From Pseudoalteromonas sp. P1-25 (GTDB taxonomy: Bacteria; Pseudomonadota; Gammaproteobacteria; Enterobacterales; Alteromonadaceae), in assembly GCF_001401805.1 (NCBI RefSeq), contig NZ_LKDW01000032.1, forward strand, positions 1 to 44,390: a stretch of 44,390 bases of DNA, written 5' to 3'. Each line of letters begins with the position of its first letter. Position 1 is the first letter of the stretch. The position numbers and the translations under genes were made by a program. The notes beneath the pieces were generated by a model that was given only the letters and a program-made list of their open reading frames with translations, had not been told where the DNA came from and made no database searches. Shown piece by piece: positions 17,656 through 26,745 of the stretch.

Positions 17656-18346
17656 TTTAGTTATTAGCTGTCAAAACTTAAGTAAAGTTTATCAAGATGG
17701 CCAAAACCAAGTAGAAGTATTAAAAGGGGTAGACCTATCACTTAACCAAGGAGATATGCTGGCTATAGTGGGCAGCTCGGGCTCAGGGAAAAGTACCTTA
17801 CTGCATATTTTAGGCACCCTTGATACGGCTACATCGGGCAGCGCTAAAATAAAAAATCAAGAGGTTGCTAAATTATCGCGAACAGATCAAGCGGCGTTTA
17901 GAAATCAAAACTTGGGCTTTATTTATCAATTTCACCATTTATTAATGGAATTTAGTGCAGTTGAAAACGTGGCTATGCCGCTGTTAATTAAAGGGCTCAA
18001 CGCTAACGAAGCGAAAGAGCAAGCGCTTGAAATGCTCGATAAAGTAGGTTTAGCGCATCGTAGTGAGCATAAACCATCAGCACTGTCGGGTGGAGAGCGC
18101 CAGCGTGTTGCTATTGCCCGAGCGCTGGTGACTAAACCCGCATTAGTGTTAGCCGACGAACCTACCGGTAACCTTGATAAGCAAAATGCAATTAAAATTT
18201 ACGATTTAATAAATGAGCTAAATAAAAGCTTAAATACTAGTTTTGTAGTGGTCACTCACGACTTAGAGCTTGCAGACAAGCTAGGTAAAATTGCGTATTT
18301 AGATGATGGCAAACTTGCCATTAAAGAGTCGCACCATGTTGCTTAG
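17648..18346 (+). CDS. lolD: Lipoprotein-releasing ABC transporter ATPase LolD
   Basis: 232 residues, standard length. ATPase of LolCDE. Walker A is GSSGSGKST (42-50), the signature is LSGGERQR, Walker B is LVLADEPTG, and the switch His lies in VVVTHD. The sequence VIGLNANEAKEQ-like region and the QFHHLLMEFSAVENVAMP (Q-loop) segment are typical of LolD. It overlaps lolC by 8 bases and lolE by 11 bases, which implies coupled translation. Confidence 0.95.
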   Translation: MNDLVISCQNLSKVYQDGQNQVEVLKGVDLSLNQGDMLAIVGSSGSGKSTLLHILGTLDTATSGSAKIKNQEVAKLSRTDQAAFRNQNLGFIYQFHHLLMEFSAVENVAMPLLIKGLNANEAKEQALEMLDKVGLAHRSEHKPSALSGGERQRVAIARALVTKPALVLADEPTGNLDKQNAIKIYDLINELNKSLNTSFVVVTHDLELADKLGKIAYLDDGKLAIKESHHVA

Positions 18347-19580
18347 TTTATTTTTAAGTGAACGTTTTAGAGCGTATTCTGGGCATAAAGACGAAAAAAA
18401 CGCATTTGTAAGCTTTATTGCCAAAGCTTCTACTGTTGGTATTTTATTAGGGGTGGCGGTGTTAATTGTTGCGCTTTCGGTTATTAATGGCTTTGAGCAG
18501 CAACTTGTGCATCGTTTATTAAGTGTGGTACCGCAAGTTGAATACGTAGCGCCAAGCAGGCCAATTGCCAATTGGGCTGAAAAAGTTGAACGGCTACAGC
18601 ATCAGCCACATGTTACTGGTGCTGCGCCATTTATAGCGGTAAATGGTATGGCGCAATTTAAAAGCCAGCTAAAAGCGGTAGAGATACGCGGCGTTGAACC
18701 AAGCTATGAAGGAAATGTATCGGCCATAAACCAATTTACCCAAGGCACACTGGTTAGTCAGCTGCGCACGAATGACGTTATTTTAGGCCAGCAAATTGTT
18801 AAGCAATTAGGCGCTAATATAGGCGACACTATTACTTTACTCATTCCTAAAATTAGTGAGCAAGGCAAGTCACTATTAGCCCCTAAACGCGTAACGTTAA
18901 CACTTGCGGGCATTATAGAAATGGGTGGCCCAATAGATAGCACCGCTGCGTTTATTCATTTAAAAAAAGCACAAAGCGTTTTAGGTTACGATAATAGCCA
19001 AGTAACTGGGCTTAGGTTAAGTGTTGATGACGTATTCGAGGCGCATCAAATTGCACTGCGAGTTGGTCAAACTATTAGTGATTATGTGTACGTGTCTAGT
19101 TGGTTTAGAACGCAAGGTAGCTTGTACCAAGATATACAAATGGTACGTACCATTGTTTATATAGTGGTATTTTTAATTATAGCGGTAGCCAGTTTTAATA
19201 TTGTGTCATCCTTGGTAATGGAAGTACGCGAAAAGCAAGGCAACATAGCTATTTTAAAAACCATGGGCGCTAAAGACAGTACTATTTTAGCTACATTTGT
19301 CATGCAAGGTTTAACGCAAGCTTTTGTTGGGGTACTACTTGGTACATTAGTCGGGGTTGTACTTGCGCTTAATATAAGTGAGCTGTTTACATGGGTGAGT
19401 CATTTATTCGATGCTAACCCACTCGAAGGCGTTTATTTTATTGAATTTTTACCCAGTAAATTAGTACTCAGTGATATAGGTATAACAGTGATAGTTACCT
19501 TTATTTTAGCTGTACTTGCTACTATTTATCCCGCGTGGCAAGCAACGCGAGTCGACCCTGCAAAAGTGTTGGGTAATTAA
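18336..19580 (+). CDS. lolE: Lipoprotein-releasing ABC transporter permease LolE
   Basis: 414 residues from the ATG at 18336, the same length as E. coli LolE; this start overlaps the lolD end by 11 bases and gives the family N-terminus MLLSLFLSERFRAYSG. It is the second inner-membrane subunit of LolCDE, with the same topology as LolC. The segment TVGILLGVAVLIVALSVING (20 residues) matches LolE in E. coli, and the C-terminus ends ATIYPAWQATRVDPAKVLGN. No terminator is seen directly after it. Confidence 0.93.
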   Translation: MLLSLFLSERFRAYSGHKDEKNAFVSFIAKASTVGILLGVAVLIVALSVINGFEQQLVHRLLSVVPQVEYVAPSRPIANWAEKVERLQHQPHVTGAAPFIAVNGMAQFKSQLKAVEIRGVEPSYEGNVSAINQFTQGTLVSQLRTNDVILGQQIVKQLGANIGDTITLLIPKISEQGKSLLAPKRVTLTLAGIIEMGGPIDSTAAFIHLKKAQSVLGYDNSQVTGLRLSVDDVFEAHQIALRVGQTISDYVYVSSWFRTQGSLYQDIQMVRTIVYIVVFLIIAVASFNIVSSLVMEVREKQGNIAILKTMGAKDSTILATFVMQGLTQAFVGVLLGTLVGVVLALNISELFTWVSHLFDANPLEGVYFIEFLPSKLVLSDIGITVIVTFILAVLATIYPAWQATRVDPAKVLGN

Positions 19581-19693
19581 CAACTTTTTATAGCGTAAAT
19601 ATCAATAGGGCAGGGTGCCTTAAGCTGCTAAACTGCGCGCTCATTTAACGTGGGCGCTCTAATTTAGCCTCGCTCTCTACTCAGGAAATTACT

Positions 19694-20158
19694 TTGACAA
19701 ATAACGATATTTTACGCCGTGTTCGCTATACCTTTAATTTAACCGATACTGCCATGGTCAGTATTTTTGCCGCCGCAGAGGCAACAGTTACCATTGAGCA
19801 AGTTGTTGCATGGTTAACAAAAGAGGGCGAGCAAGGGTTTGTTAAAATGTCAGACACTGAGTTTGCTACGTTTTTAAATGGCTTTATTAATACTAAGCGT
19901 GGCAAGCGTGAAGGCCCACAGCCTGTGCCAGAGGCTAAGTTAACCAATAATATTATTTTTATGAAACTGCGTATTGCGCTAAACATGAAAGCAGAAGATG
20001 TAATAGCAACGCTTGCATTAGTTGACTTTGATTTAAGTAAACACGAATTAAGTGCGTTTTCTCGCAAAGTAGAAAACAAACATTACCGTGTGTGTAATGA
20101 CCAAATTTTGCGTTTGTTTTTAACAGGCGTTCAGCAGCAGTATCGCCCCGCAGAGTAA
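19694..20158 (+). CDS. yehS: DUF1456 family protein (YehS-like)
   Basis: 154 residues, made of two repeats of the DUF1456 module (about 1-70 and 80-150), each starting with N-N-x-I-x-x-x-x-R and a helical K-x-E-x-x-x-Y-R/G-P end. The start is TTG at 19694, supported by AGGA about 8 bases upstream. No biochemical role is established for the family. It stands alone after lolE, with its own terminator. Confidence 0.88.
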   Translation: MTNNDILRRVRYTFNLTDTAMVSIFAAAEATVTIEQVVAWLTKEGEQGFVKMSDTEFATFLNGFINTKRGKREGPQPVPEAKLTNNIIFMKLRIALNMKAEDVIATLALVDFDLSKHELSAFSRKVENKHYRVCNDQILRLFLTGVQQQYRPAE

Positions 20159-20175
20159 ATAAATTATTTATCGCT

Positions 20176-20203
20176 AAAAGCTCAGCAATTGCTGAGCTTT
20201 TTT
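20176..20203. terminator. Bidirectional terminator after the DUF1456 gene
   Basis: Perfect palindrome AAGCTCAGCAATTGCTGAGCTT with T-tract on the right and A-tract on the left, between two convergent genes, is summarised here by its arms AAGCTCAGC (20178-20186) and GCTGAGCTT (20191-20199). Confidence 0.9.
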
Positions 20204-20220
20204 GTAGTTAATATTTGCGG

Positions 20221-21954
20221 CTAAGAAAAGACCTTATCAGTAAGTAATTGCTGCATTTGCTCTCGCATTTTAAACTTTTGCAGTTTGCCTGTTACTGTCA
20301 TTGGGTAACTCTCTACAAAGCGAATATAACGGGGCATTTTAAAATAGGCGAGTTTGTCTTTTAAAAAGGTACGTATTGCTTGCTCATCAAGAACTGCATC
20401 TTCTTTTGGTTGGATCCACGCGCACACTTCTTCACCGTACTTTTCATCACTAATACCAAATATAGCGGCATCTTGAACACCTGGATAAGTGTAAAGAACC
20501 TCTTCAATTTCGCGTGGGTAAATGTTTTCGCCACCTCGAATAATCATGTCTTTAATGCGGCCAACAATAGTAACAAATCCTTCGCTGTCCATTACCCCTA
20601 AATCACCAGAGTGTAACCAACCTTCATCATCTATAGTGGCTTGTGTTTTTTCTTCGTCATTCCAATAGCAGCGCATTATACCGGCTCCTTTACTACAAAC
20701 CTCACCGGGTACTCCTACTTTTTGAATATTACCTAGTTCGTCAATAATTTTAACTTCAGTGTGAGCAAGGGCGCGGCCAACGGTTGTTACTTGACGCTCT
20801 ATTGATGAGTCAGTTTCGGTTATATTATTGATTGGGCTGCATTCTGTTTGCCCATACGCAATTAAAACCTGATGCATATTCATTTGTGTTTGTACTTTAC
20901 GCATGACTTGCTCAGGGCACGTAGAACCTGCCATAACACCGGTGCGCAACGTGCTAAGGTTATAGTTAGTAAAATTAGGCAGCTCTAGCTGGCTAATAAA
21001 CATAGTAGGTACACCGTGCAGCGCCGTGCAGCCCTCTTGTTGTACTACATCAAGCGTGGTTTTTGCATCAAATGCGTCACTGGGGTATATAGCTGCGGCG
21101 CCTTTAGTTACACACAAAAGACTGCCAAGCACCATACCAAAACAATGATACAGCGGCACAGGAATACATAGTTTATCTTGTGCTGTAAAATGCATAGCAT
21201 CAGCAACAAAAAGTGCATTATTAAGTATGTTTTTATGCGTGAGTGTCGCACCTTTAGGGTTGCCCGTGGTGCCGGAGGTAAATTGAATGTTTATGTCCTG
21301 TTCGGCACTTAAATTTGCAGCAATAGCGTTGAGCTCTAGCTTATGAGCTGGCGTGGCCATATTCATAATATCAGAAAAAGAAAACATGCCAGGGCTTATT
21401 TCATCACCAATCCGTATTATATTTTTAAGGCTAGGTAAAGCGTGAGATGACAGCTTCCCATTTTCACACTGCTTAAGTTCTGGCGCTATACTATTTAACA
21501 TATCTATATAGTTACTGCCCTTAAATTGCGAAGCGGTAATGAGTGTTGAGCACTCAACACTGTTTAATGCAAATTGAAGTTCGTTAGGGCGATAAGCTGG
21601 GTTGATGCACACCATAATGGCACCTATCTTGGCGCTCGCAAATTGGGTTAAACACCACTCAATGTTATTGGGTGACCATATTCCGACCCGATCTCCTGGC
21701 TTAATACCTATGGCTAATAGCCCCATAGCAAGTTGATTAACTTCTTTTTGAAACGCTCTGTACGTTAAGCGTACATTTTGATGGCTAACAACGACAGCGA
21801 GCGAATCAGGGTGTTTGTCGACAATAAAGTCAAAGTATTCGCCAATTGTTTTATCCGTAAGCGGCGTACTTTGCGCACCTTTAAAATAGCTTTTTGTGAG
21901 CGGTAATGTGTTTATTTGTTCTACTTCTTTTACCGAGCGCGATGGTGTAATCAT
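20221..21954 (-). CDS. AMP-binding acyl-CoA synthetase
   Basis: 577 residues of the ANL adenylating superfamily. The ATP-binding P-loop is FTSGTTGNPKG, the adenine motif YGQTECSP, the hinge region GWLHSGDLG, the second core motif GRIKDMIIRGGENIYPREIE (20 residues), and the catalytic C-terminal Lys is in TGKLQKFKMRE. It should activate a carboxylic acid, probably a medium- or long-chain fatty acid, to its CoA thioester. It resembles the FadD-like group often called fatty-acyl-CoA synthase; the exact substrate cannot be told. It is monocistronic. The GAGAAGC stretch just before the ATG is a fair ribosome-binding site. Confidence 0.87.
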   Translation of the reverse strand: MITPSRSVKEVEQINTLPLTKSYFKGAQSTPLTDKTIGEYFDFIVDKHPDSLAVVVSHQNVRLTYRAFQKEVNQLAMGLLAIGIKPGDRVGIWSPNNIEWCLTQFASAKIGAIMVCINPAYRPNELQFALNSVECSTLITASQFKGSNYIDMLNSIAPELKQCENGKLSSHALPSLKNIIRIGDEISPGMFSFSDIMNMATPAHKLELNAIAANLSAEQDINIQFTSGTTGNPKGATLTHKNILNNALFVADAMHFTAQDKLCIPVPLYHCFGMVLGSLLCVTKGAAAIYPSDAFDAKTTLDVVQQEGCTALHGVPTMFISQLELPNFTNYNLSTLRTGVMAGSTCPEQVMRKVQTQMNMHQVLIAYGQTECSPINNITETDSSIERQVTTVGRALAHTEVKIIDELGNIQKVGVPGEVCSKGAGIMRCYWNDEEKTQATIDDEGWLHSGDLGVMDSEGFVTIVGRIKDMIIRGGENIYPREIEEVLYTYPGVQDAAIFGISDEKYGEEVCAWIQPKEDAVLDEQAIRTFLKDKLAYFKMPRYIRFVESYPMTVTGKLQKFKMREQMQQLLTDKVFS

Positions 21955-22205
21955 GTGCTTCTCCGTATTAATGTGTGTCAGTTACTTATATCAATTCGTG
22001 ATGATGAGTCAGTATTATTTTACGTAGCCTCTAATAGCTGTGTAGAAAATTAAAATAGTTAAGCGAATTGTTATGAGCTGTAGTTAAAATAAACACAAAT
22101 TGTCGACAAAGAAAGAGGGGGTAGACTAATGTACTAAGCGTTAAGAGAAGTTAAATGAAAATGTTTTATAGAAGGGCTATAAAAAGCTAGGTTTTATGCA
22201 GACAT
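21955..22205. other. Intergenic stretch upstream of the acyl-CoA synthetase
   Basis: The 305-base gap between this gene and the DUF3010 gene holds no supported reading frame. It contains a 10-bp palindrome TTGTCGACAA (22100-22109) and, at its right end, the DUF3010 terminator. I found no FadR-like site here. Confidence 0.5.
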
Positions 22206-22208
22206 AAA

Positions 22209-22233
22209 AAAAACGCCACTAAAAGGCGTTTTT
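22209..22233 (-). terminator. Terminator of the DUF3010 gene
   Basis: AAACGCC (22211-22217) pairs with GGCGTTT (22225-22231); the run of A at 22205-22213 becomes the T-tract on the minus strand. Confidence 0.82.
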
Positions 22234-22259
22234 ATAATTTGTTTTAGTCGCTTAAAGGC

Positions 22260-22706
22260 TTATAGCTCATCACTGCGGTAGGTTTTTTTCATAATGTATA
22301 CATAGGCATTAACAAAAGCGTTTTCTTGGTACTTTTTAAGGCCCGTGTCTTCAAACGCAATAGGAATTGGGTTGCGTTTGAGCTGCTCTTTAATTTCGGT
22401 CGTTGAGAACACGCGAACATCTAACTCTTCGATTAATTGAATCGCTGTTTCCATTTTAAAGCCCTTTGCACTGCCTGCAAATTTACCTTTAGGTTGGCGC
22501 TCACGAATGGCAACAGAATCAATTTGGTAATCTTGCATTAGTTTTGCAAAATCAAATTGAAATTTACGCATTATTTCAGTGTCGTTACCATTACCTAAGG
22601 TAAAGCGTGTTTGGCGCACATCGCGAATATCAAATACGTCGTTATCTTTACTTAAAATACAAAGTAGTACATCGCTACCGGTAATTTCTACACCACATGT
22701 TCTCAT
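22260..22706 (-). CDS. DUF3010 family protein
   Basis: 148 residues, a full-length member of the DUF3010 family found in marine gammaproteobacteria. The fold looks RNase H-like: it starts with a Cys-Gly-Val-Glu-Ile strand (CGVEITGSDV), as in many RuvC/RNase H-type proteins, and has an IRERQPKGKFAGSAKGFKME segment (20 residues). No function is established. It is monocistronic, divergent from thrS, with its own terminator. Confidence 0.82.
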   Translation of the reverse strand: MRTCGVEITGSDVLLCILSKDNDVFDIRDVRQTRFTLGNGNDTEIMRKFQFDFAKLMQDYQIDSVAIRERQPKGKFAGSAKGFKMETAIQLIEELDVRVFSTTEIKEQLKRNPIPIAFEDTGLKKYQENAFVNAYVYIMKKTYRSDEL

Positions 22707-23089
22707 TGCTGTTCTCTAATATAACTTAATTGTTAGGTATTATACCCAACATCGAATAAATTGCGAGAGCGAGGCTTTGCGTGTGCATTTTAATAATCAA
22801 TAAACTCAAGTTGTCACATCCTTAATTTAAATTAGCGAGCGAAAAACAAAAAAATGACTATTTTAGGTAAAATTTCAAGTAATGAGCGTGCTTTAAACTT
22901 GTAATTGATACTCTATCACGCGACAATATCTTTTTTGTAGTTGAGCAGACTCAGCATCTACATTAGTCATTTGTGGCGAAAAATAGTCAATGCTTATTCG
23001 TAAAAGCGTTGTCGAGTCATTCTCATTTAATTTATTTAAAAATACACGTGATACATTGTAGGTGTCACCACTGTATGTAAGGATTTATA
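22707..23089. other. Divergent control region of the DUF3010 gene and thrS
   Basis: 383 bases with no supported gene; a 16-codon ATG frame near 22853 lacks a ribosome-binding site. A hairpin with arms ATACA (23051-23055) / TGTAT (23072-23076) and inner GGTG / CACC sits 1 base before the thrS ribosome-binding region (TAAGGA, 23078-23083). It could be a translational operator like that of E. coli thrS, but I could not align it to that structure. Confidence 0.45.
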
Positions 23090-25000
23090 ATGCCAGTTAT
23101 TACTCTTCCTGACGGCAGTCAGCGTAGTTTTGAAAACCCTGTAAGTACTCTTGATGTAGCTAACGATATTGGCCCTGGTCTTGCTAAAGCAACCATTGCT
23201 GGACGCGTTAATGGCGAGCGTGTTGATGCGTGCGATATGATCAACGAAGATTCGCGCCTTGAGATCATCACCGCAAAAGATGACGACGGCTTAGAAATTA
23301 TTCGTCACTCGTGTGCTCACTTAATCGGTCACGCAGTTAAGCAGCTTTTCCCAGACGCTAAAATGGCTATTGGTCCAACTATCGATAACGGTTTTTACTA
23401 CGATATTGATATGGAACATTCTCTGTCTCAAGAAGACTTAGACGCCATTGAAAAGCGTATGTTACAACTTGCAAAAACAAACTACGACGTAGTGAAAAAA
23501 AATGTAAGCTGGCAAGAAGCACGCGATACGTTTGAAGCGCGTGGCGAAACGTACAAAATGGAAATTTTGGACGAAAACATCGCAAAAGATGACAGACCAG
23601 GATTATACCATCACGAAGAGTACGTAGACATGTGTCGTGGTCCACACGTACCAAACATGAAATTCTGCCAAAACTTCAAAATAATGAAAGTGGCTGGTGC
23701 ATACTGGCGTGGCGACTCTGAAAACAAAATGCTACAGCGTATTTACGGCACAGCGTGGGGCGATAAAAAGCAACTCAAAGCGTATCTTAAACGTTTAGAA
23801 GAGGCTGAAAAACGCGATCACCGCCGTATTGGTAAAGCGCTAGATTTATGGCACTGGCAAGAAGAAGCGCCAGGTATGGTATTTTGGCATAACGATGGTT
23901 GGAGCATTTATCGCGAGCTTGAAGAGTTTGTTCGTGAAAAACTGCGTGAATACAGCTACGAAGAAGTTAAAGGTCCAATGATGATGGACCGCTCTTTGTG
24001 GGAAAAATCAGGTCACTGGGAAAAATATTCAGACGCCATGTTTACCACAGAGTCTGAAAAACGCGAATACGCTATAAAACCAATGAACTGCCCAGGTCAC
24101 GTACAAATTTTTAACCAAGGTTTAAAATCGTACCGTGATTTACCACTGCGTATGGCTGAGTTTGGTTGTTGTCACCGTAACGAACCATCAGGTGCTTTAC
24201 ACGGCTTAATGCGTGTACGTGGCTTTACACAAGATGATGCTCACGTGTTCTGCACAGAAGAGCAAGTAATGGACGAAGTGTCAGCGTGTATTAAGATGGT
24301 TTATGATACCTATGAGACATTCGGTTTTGACAAAATTGTAGTGAAGCTTTCTACGCGCCCTGAAAAACGCATCGGCGACGATGAAATTTGGGACAAAGCA
24401 GAGGTTGCATTAGCCGATGCACTTAAAGCAAACGACATTGAATTTGATTACCTACCAGGTGAAGGTGCCTTTTACGGACCTAAAATTGAATTTACTTTGT
24501 ACGATTGTTTAGACAGAGCGTGGCAATGTGGTACAGTGCAACTCGACTTTGCATTACCGGGTCGTTTAGGCGCTACTTATGTAGCTGAAAACAACGAACG
24601 ACGTACCCCAGTTATGATACACCGTGCTATTTTAGGCTCAATTGAGCGCTTTATCGGTATTTTAACTGAAGAATACGCTGGTTTATTCCCAACGTGGCTT
24701 GCGCCAAAGCAAGTGGTAATTATGAACATTACCGATAAACAAGCAGATTACGTGCACGAAATTGTACAAAAATTAAATAAACTTGGAATTAGAGCCGCTG
24801 CTGACTTGAGAAATGAGAAGATTGGCTTTAAAATCCGAGAACATACACTTAAGCGTATTCCTTACTTACTGGTTGTTGGCGATAAAGAAGTTGAACAACA
24901 GGAAGTAGCAGTACGTACCCGCACAGGTGAAGACCTAGGCAAATTTAATGTTGATGATTTTGTAGCTAAAATTAGCGAAGAAATTAAAAATCGACAGTAA
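23090..25000 (+). CDS. thrS: Threonyl-tRNA synthetase
   Basis: 636 residues, normal length. Charges tRNA-Thr. Domains in order: TGS (about 1-62), the editing domain (about 65-225, with [19 protein letters not shown] containing the HxxxH site and the later CRGPH), the class II catalytic core (about 240-535, motif 2 with the MNCPGH zinc ligand and [20 protein letters not shown], 20 residues), and the anticodon-binding domain. It starts the translation operon thrS-infC-rpmI-rplT, and AAGGAT lies upstream of its ATG. Confidence 0.97.
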   Translation: MPVITLPDGSQRSFENPVSTLDVANDIGPGLAKATIAGRVNGERVDACDMINEDSRLEIITAKDDDGLEIIRHSCAHLIGHAVKQLFPDAKMAIGPTIDNGFYYDIDMEHSLSQEDLDAIEKRMLQLAKTNYDVVKKNVSWQEARDTFEARGETYKMEILDENIAKDDRPGLYHHEEYVDMCRGPHVPNMKFCQNFKIMKVAGAYWRGDSENKMLQRIYGTAWGDKKQLKAYLKRLEEAEKRDHRRIGKALDLWHWQEEAPGMVFWHNDGWSIYRELEEFVREKLREYSYEEVKGPMMMDRSLWEKSGHWEKYSDAMFTTESEKREYAIKPMNCPGHVQIFNQGLKSYRDLPLRMAEFGCCHRNEPSGALHGLMRVRGFTQDDAHVFCTEEQVMDEVSACIKMVYDTYETFGFDKIVVKLSTRPEKRIGDDEIWDKAEVALADALKANDIEFDYLPGEGAFYGPKIEFTLYDCLDRAWQCGTVQLDFALPGRLGATYVAENNERRTPVMIHRAILGSIERFIGILTEEYAGLFPTWLAPKQVVIMNITDKQADYVHEIVQKLNKLGIRAAADLRNEKIGFKIREHTLKRIPYLLVVGDKEVEQQEVAVRTRTGEDLGKFNVDDFVAKISEEIKNRQ

Positions 25001-25074
25001 AAATCGAGCGTGTAGGGCAATCACAAACAGCCAACTACACGCTTATATTATTGATATTCTTGGAGGAACGTACC

Positions 25075-25620
25075 ATTAGAGGCGGCAAGAAAGGGCAACA
25101 AACAGCTCAAAAAAATCGTATTAACGAAGAAATTACAGCTCAAGAAGTTCGTTTAATCGACATCGAAGGCGAACAAGCTGGAATTCAGTCATTAAAAGAC
25201 GCACAAGCTATGGCTGATGCAGCGGGTGTTGATCTTGTAGAGATTAGCCCAAACGCTGAGCCGCCTGTTTGTAAGGTTATGGACTACGGTAAGTTCATCT
25301 TTGAAAAAAGCAAAGAACTAAAAGAGCAGAAGAAGAAGCAAAAGCAAATCCAGATTAAAGAAATCAAATTCCGTCCTGGTACGGATGAAGGTGACTATCA
25401 GGTTAAGCTGCGCAACTTACGTAAGTTCTTAGAAGCTGGCGATAAAGCTAAGATCACTATCCGCTTCCGTGGCCGCGAAATGGCTCACCAAGAAATTGGT
25501 ATCGAATTATTAAACCGTGTTAAGGCTGATTTAGAAGAACTTGCAGTAGTTGAGTCTTTCCCAAATCGTGTTGAAGGCCGTCAAATGGTTATGATGATGG
25601 CGCCTGTTGCTAAAAAATAA
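25075..25620 (+). CDS. infC: Translation initiation factor IF-3, AUU start
   Basis: 181 residues from an ATT start codon at 25075. GGAGGA (25062-25067) lies 7 bases before it, and the resulting N-terminus (M)[19 protein letters not shown] aligns with E. coli IF-3, which also starts with AUU. No ATG or GTG gives a family-like start. The IF-3 N-domain, Lys-rich linker ([20 protein letters not shown], 20 residues) and C-domain are intact. IF-3 binds the 30S subunit and rejects non-standard start codons, so the AUU start allows autorepression, as established in E. coli. Confidence 0.97.
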   Translation: MRGGKKGQQTAQKNRINEEITAQEVRLIDIEGEQAGIQSLKDAQAMADAAGVDLVEISPNAEPPVCKVMDYGKFIFEKSKELKEQKKKQKQIQIKEIKFRPGTDEGDYQVKLRNLRKFLEAGDKAKITIRFRGREMAHQEIGIELLNRVKADLEELAVVESFPNRVEGRQMVMMMAPVAKK

Positions 25621-25745
25621 TTTTTAAGCGATAATGCGCACCGAATTTAGCCCAGGTACCCAAGTAATATGTAAATATTCACCTGTGCTAACCGGTTTTA
25701 AAGTAAAATTGCGGCATTTATGCTGGGTTTTCACCGGAATATGGC

Positions 25746-25799
25746 AGTAAGTTAGGCCTAAAAGTGGAGCTATAGAAATATATCTCACGCCTGCTTACT
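25746..25799 (+). promoter_or_regulatory. Long hairpin before rpmI, possible L20 translational operator
   Basis: Nested arms: AGTAAG (25746-25751) / CTTACT (25794-25799), AGGC (25754-25757) / GCCT (25789-25792), and GTGGAG (25764-25769) / CTCAC (25784-25788) with one bulged base. It ends 20 bases before the rpmI ribosome-binding site. In E. coli, L20 represses rpmI-rplT by binding a 23S-like fold in this same interval; here the role is inferred from position. Confidence 0.5.
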
Positions 25800-25831
25800 A
25801 ATTTTTAAGCAATACATTTGGAGTTATTGCA

Positions 25832-26032
25832 ATGGCTTATAAGCTAAAAAGTCACAGAGGCGCTGCTAAGCGTTTCAAGAAAACTGCTTCTGGCGGTTTC
25901 AAGCGTAAACAAGCGCATCTTCGTCACATTCTGACTAAGAAAACTTCTAAGCGTAAGTTACACCTACGTCCTAAGATGATGGTTCATAAAAATGACCATG
26001 GTCTAGTTTCACGTATGTTACCATTCGCTTAA
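25832..26032 (+). CDS. rpmI: 50S ribosomal protein L35
   Basis: 66 residues, very basic, with the L35 N-terminus [20 protein letters not shown] (20 residues) and the C-terminal end [22 protein letters not shown] lies 8 bases before the ATG. It is third gene of the operon, 211 bases after infC and 15 bases before rplT. Confidence 0.97.
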
Positions 26033-26047
26033 TAGGGGTTTTTAGAA

Positions 26048-26410
26048 ATGGCAAGAGTTAAACGCGGCGTTGTCGCACGTGCACGTCACAAAAAAGTTTT
26101 AAAGCAAGCTAAAGGTTACTACGGAGCACGTTCACGTGTTTACCGCGTAGCTTTCCAGGCAGTTACTAAAGCGGGTCAATACGCTTACCGTGACCGTCGT
26201 GCTAAGAAACGTACTTTCCGTCAATTATGGATTGCACGTATCAATGCAGCTTCACGTCAAAATGGTCTGTCTTACAGCCGTTTTATCAATGGTCTTAAAA
26301 AGACTTCTGTAGAAATCGATCGTAAGATCCTTGCAGATATCGCTGTTTACGACCAAGTTGCATTTGCAGCGCTTGTTGAAAAAGCAAAAGAAGGCCTAGC
26401 GGCAGCTTAA
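26048..26410 (+). CDS. rplT: 50S ribosomal protein L20
   Basis: 120 residues, normal length. Starts [20 protein letters not shown] (20 residues), the basic N-terminal extension that penetrates 23S rRNA, followed by the globular domain. It is essential for early 50S assembly and, in E. coli, represses its own operon. In E. coli pheST follows; here the operon ends at a strong terminator. Confidence 0.97.
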   Translation: MARVKRGVVARARHKKVLKQAKGYYGARSRVYRVAFQAVTKAGQYAYRDRRAKKRTFRQLWIARINAASRQNGLSYSRFINGLKKTSVEIDRKILADIAVYDQVAFAALVEKAKEGLAAA

Positions 26411-26433
26411 GCTTTTTTAAATAAGTATTAAAG

Positions 26434-26456
26434 AGGAGCCTTAGGCTCCTTTTTTT
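26434..26456 (+). terminator. Terminator of the thrS-infC-rpmI-rplT operon
   Basis: AGGAGCC (26434-26440) / GGCTCCT (26444-26450), 3-base loop, six more T residues. Confidence 0.92.
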
Positions 26457-26745
26457 GTGTCTACAATTTAAAACTCACCTAATAATATCTCCCATCAATA
26501 GTACTTTATTGATTTGAGGGGCTAAATGTGTCGCTATCTGCGTTAAAAAAGTCTCGTTTAGAACAATTAAATAGCAAAATTTTTTGTTTCGCTAGCACCA
26601 TGTATTTCCATCCTCAAAATAGATCATCTAATAAAGTGCATGGGTATCAGCGGGCTTTCTTTTTTGTTGAATCACCGCACTTTTATAATATCGCTATGTT
26701 TACTTGGTATAATTTGTTTTATTAAAGCGTTTGTTAGAGAAAACT
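26457..26745. other. Intergenic stretch upstream of the M14 peptidase gene
   Basis: About 290 bases after the rplT terminator (335 bases from rplT to the next gene). It contains a 65-codon GTG frame at 26528-26725 that I do not accept as a gene. It probably holds the promoter of the peptidase gene. No repeats or RNA were recognised. Confidence 0.45.

Noticed and set aside
22100..22109. TTGTCGACAA palindrome as an operator
   Set aside because: Ten bases of symmetry are expected by chance over a window this size, and no neighbouring regulator supports it.
22853..22903. 16-codon frame as a thrS leader peptide
   Set aside because: No ribosome-binding site, no run of threonine codons, and no attenuator following it.
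26528..26725. 65-codon frame starting with GTG before the M14 peptidase
   Set aside because: No recognisable domain, odd composition rich in Phe and Tyr, and it fills a promoter region. The purine run before it is not enough support.
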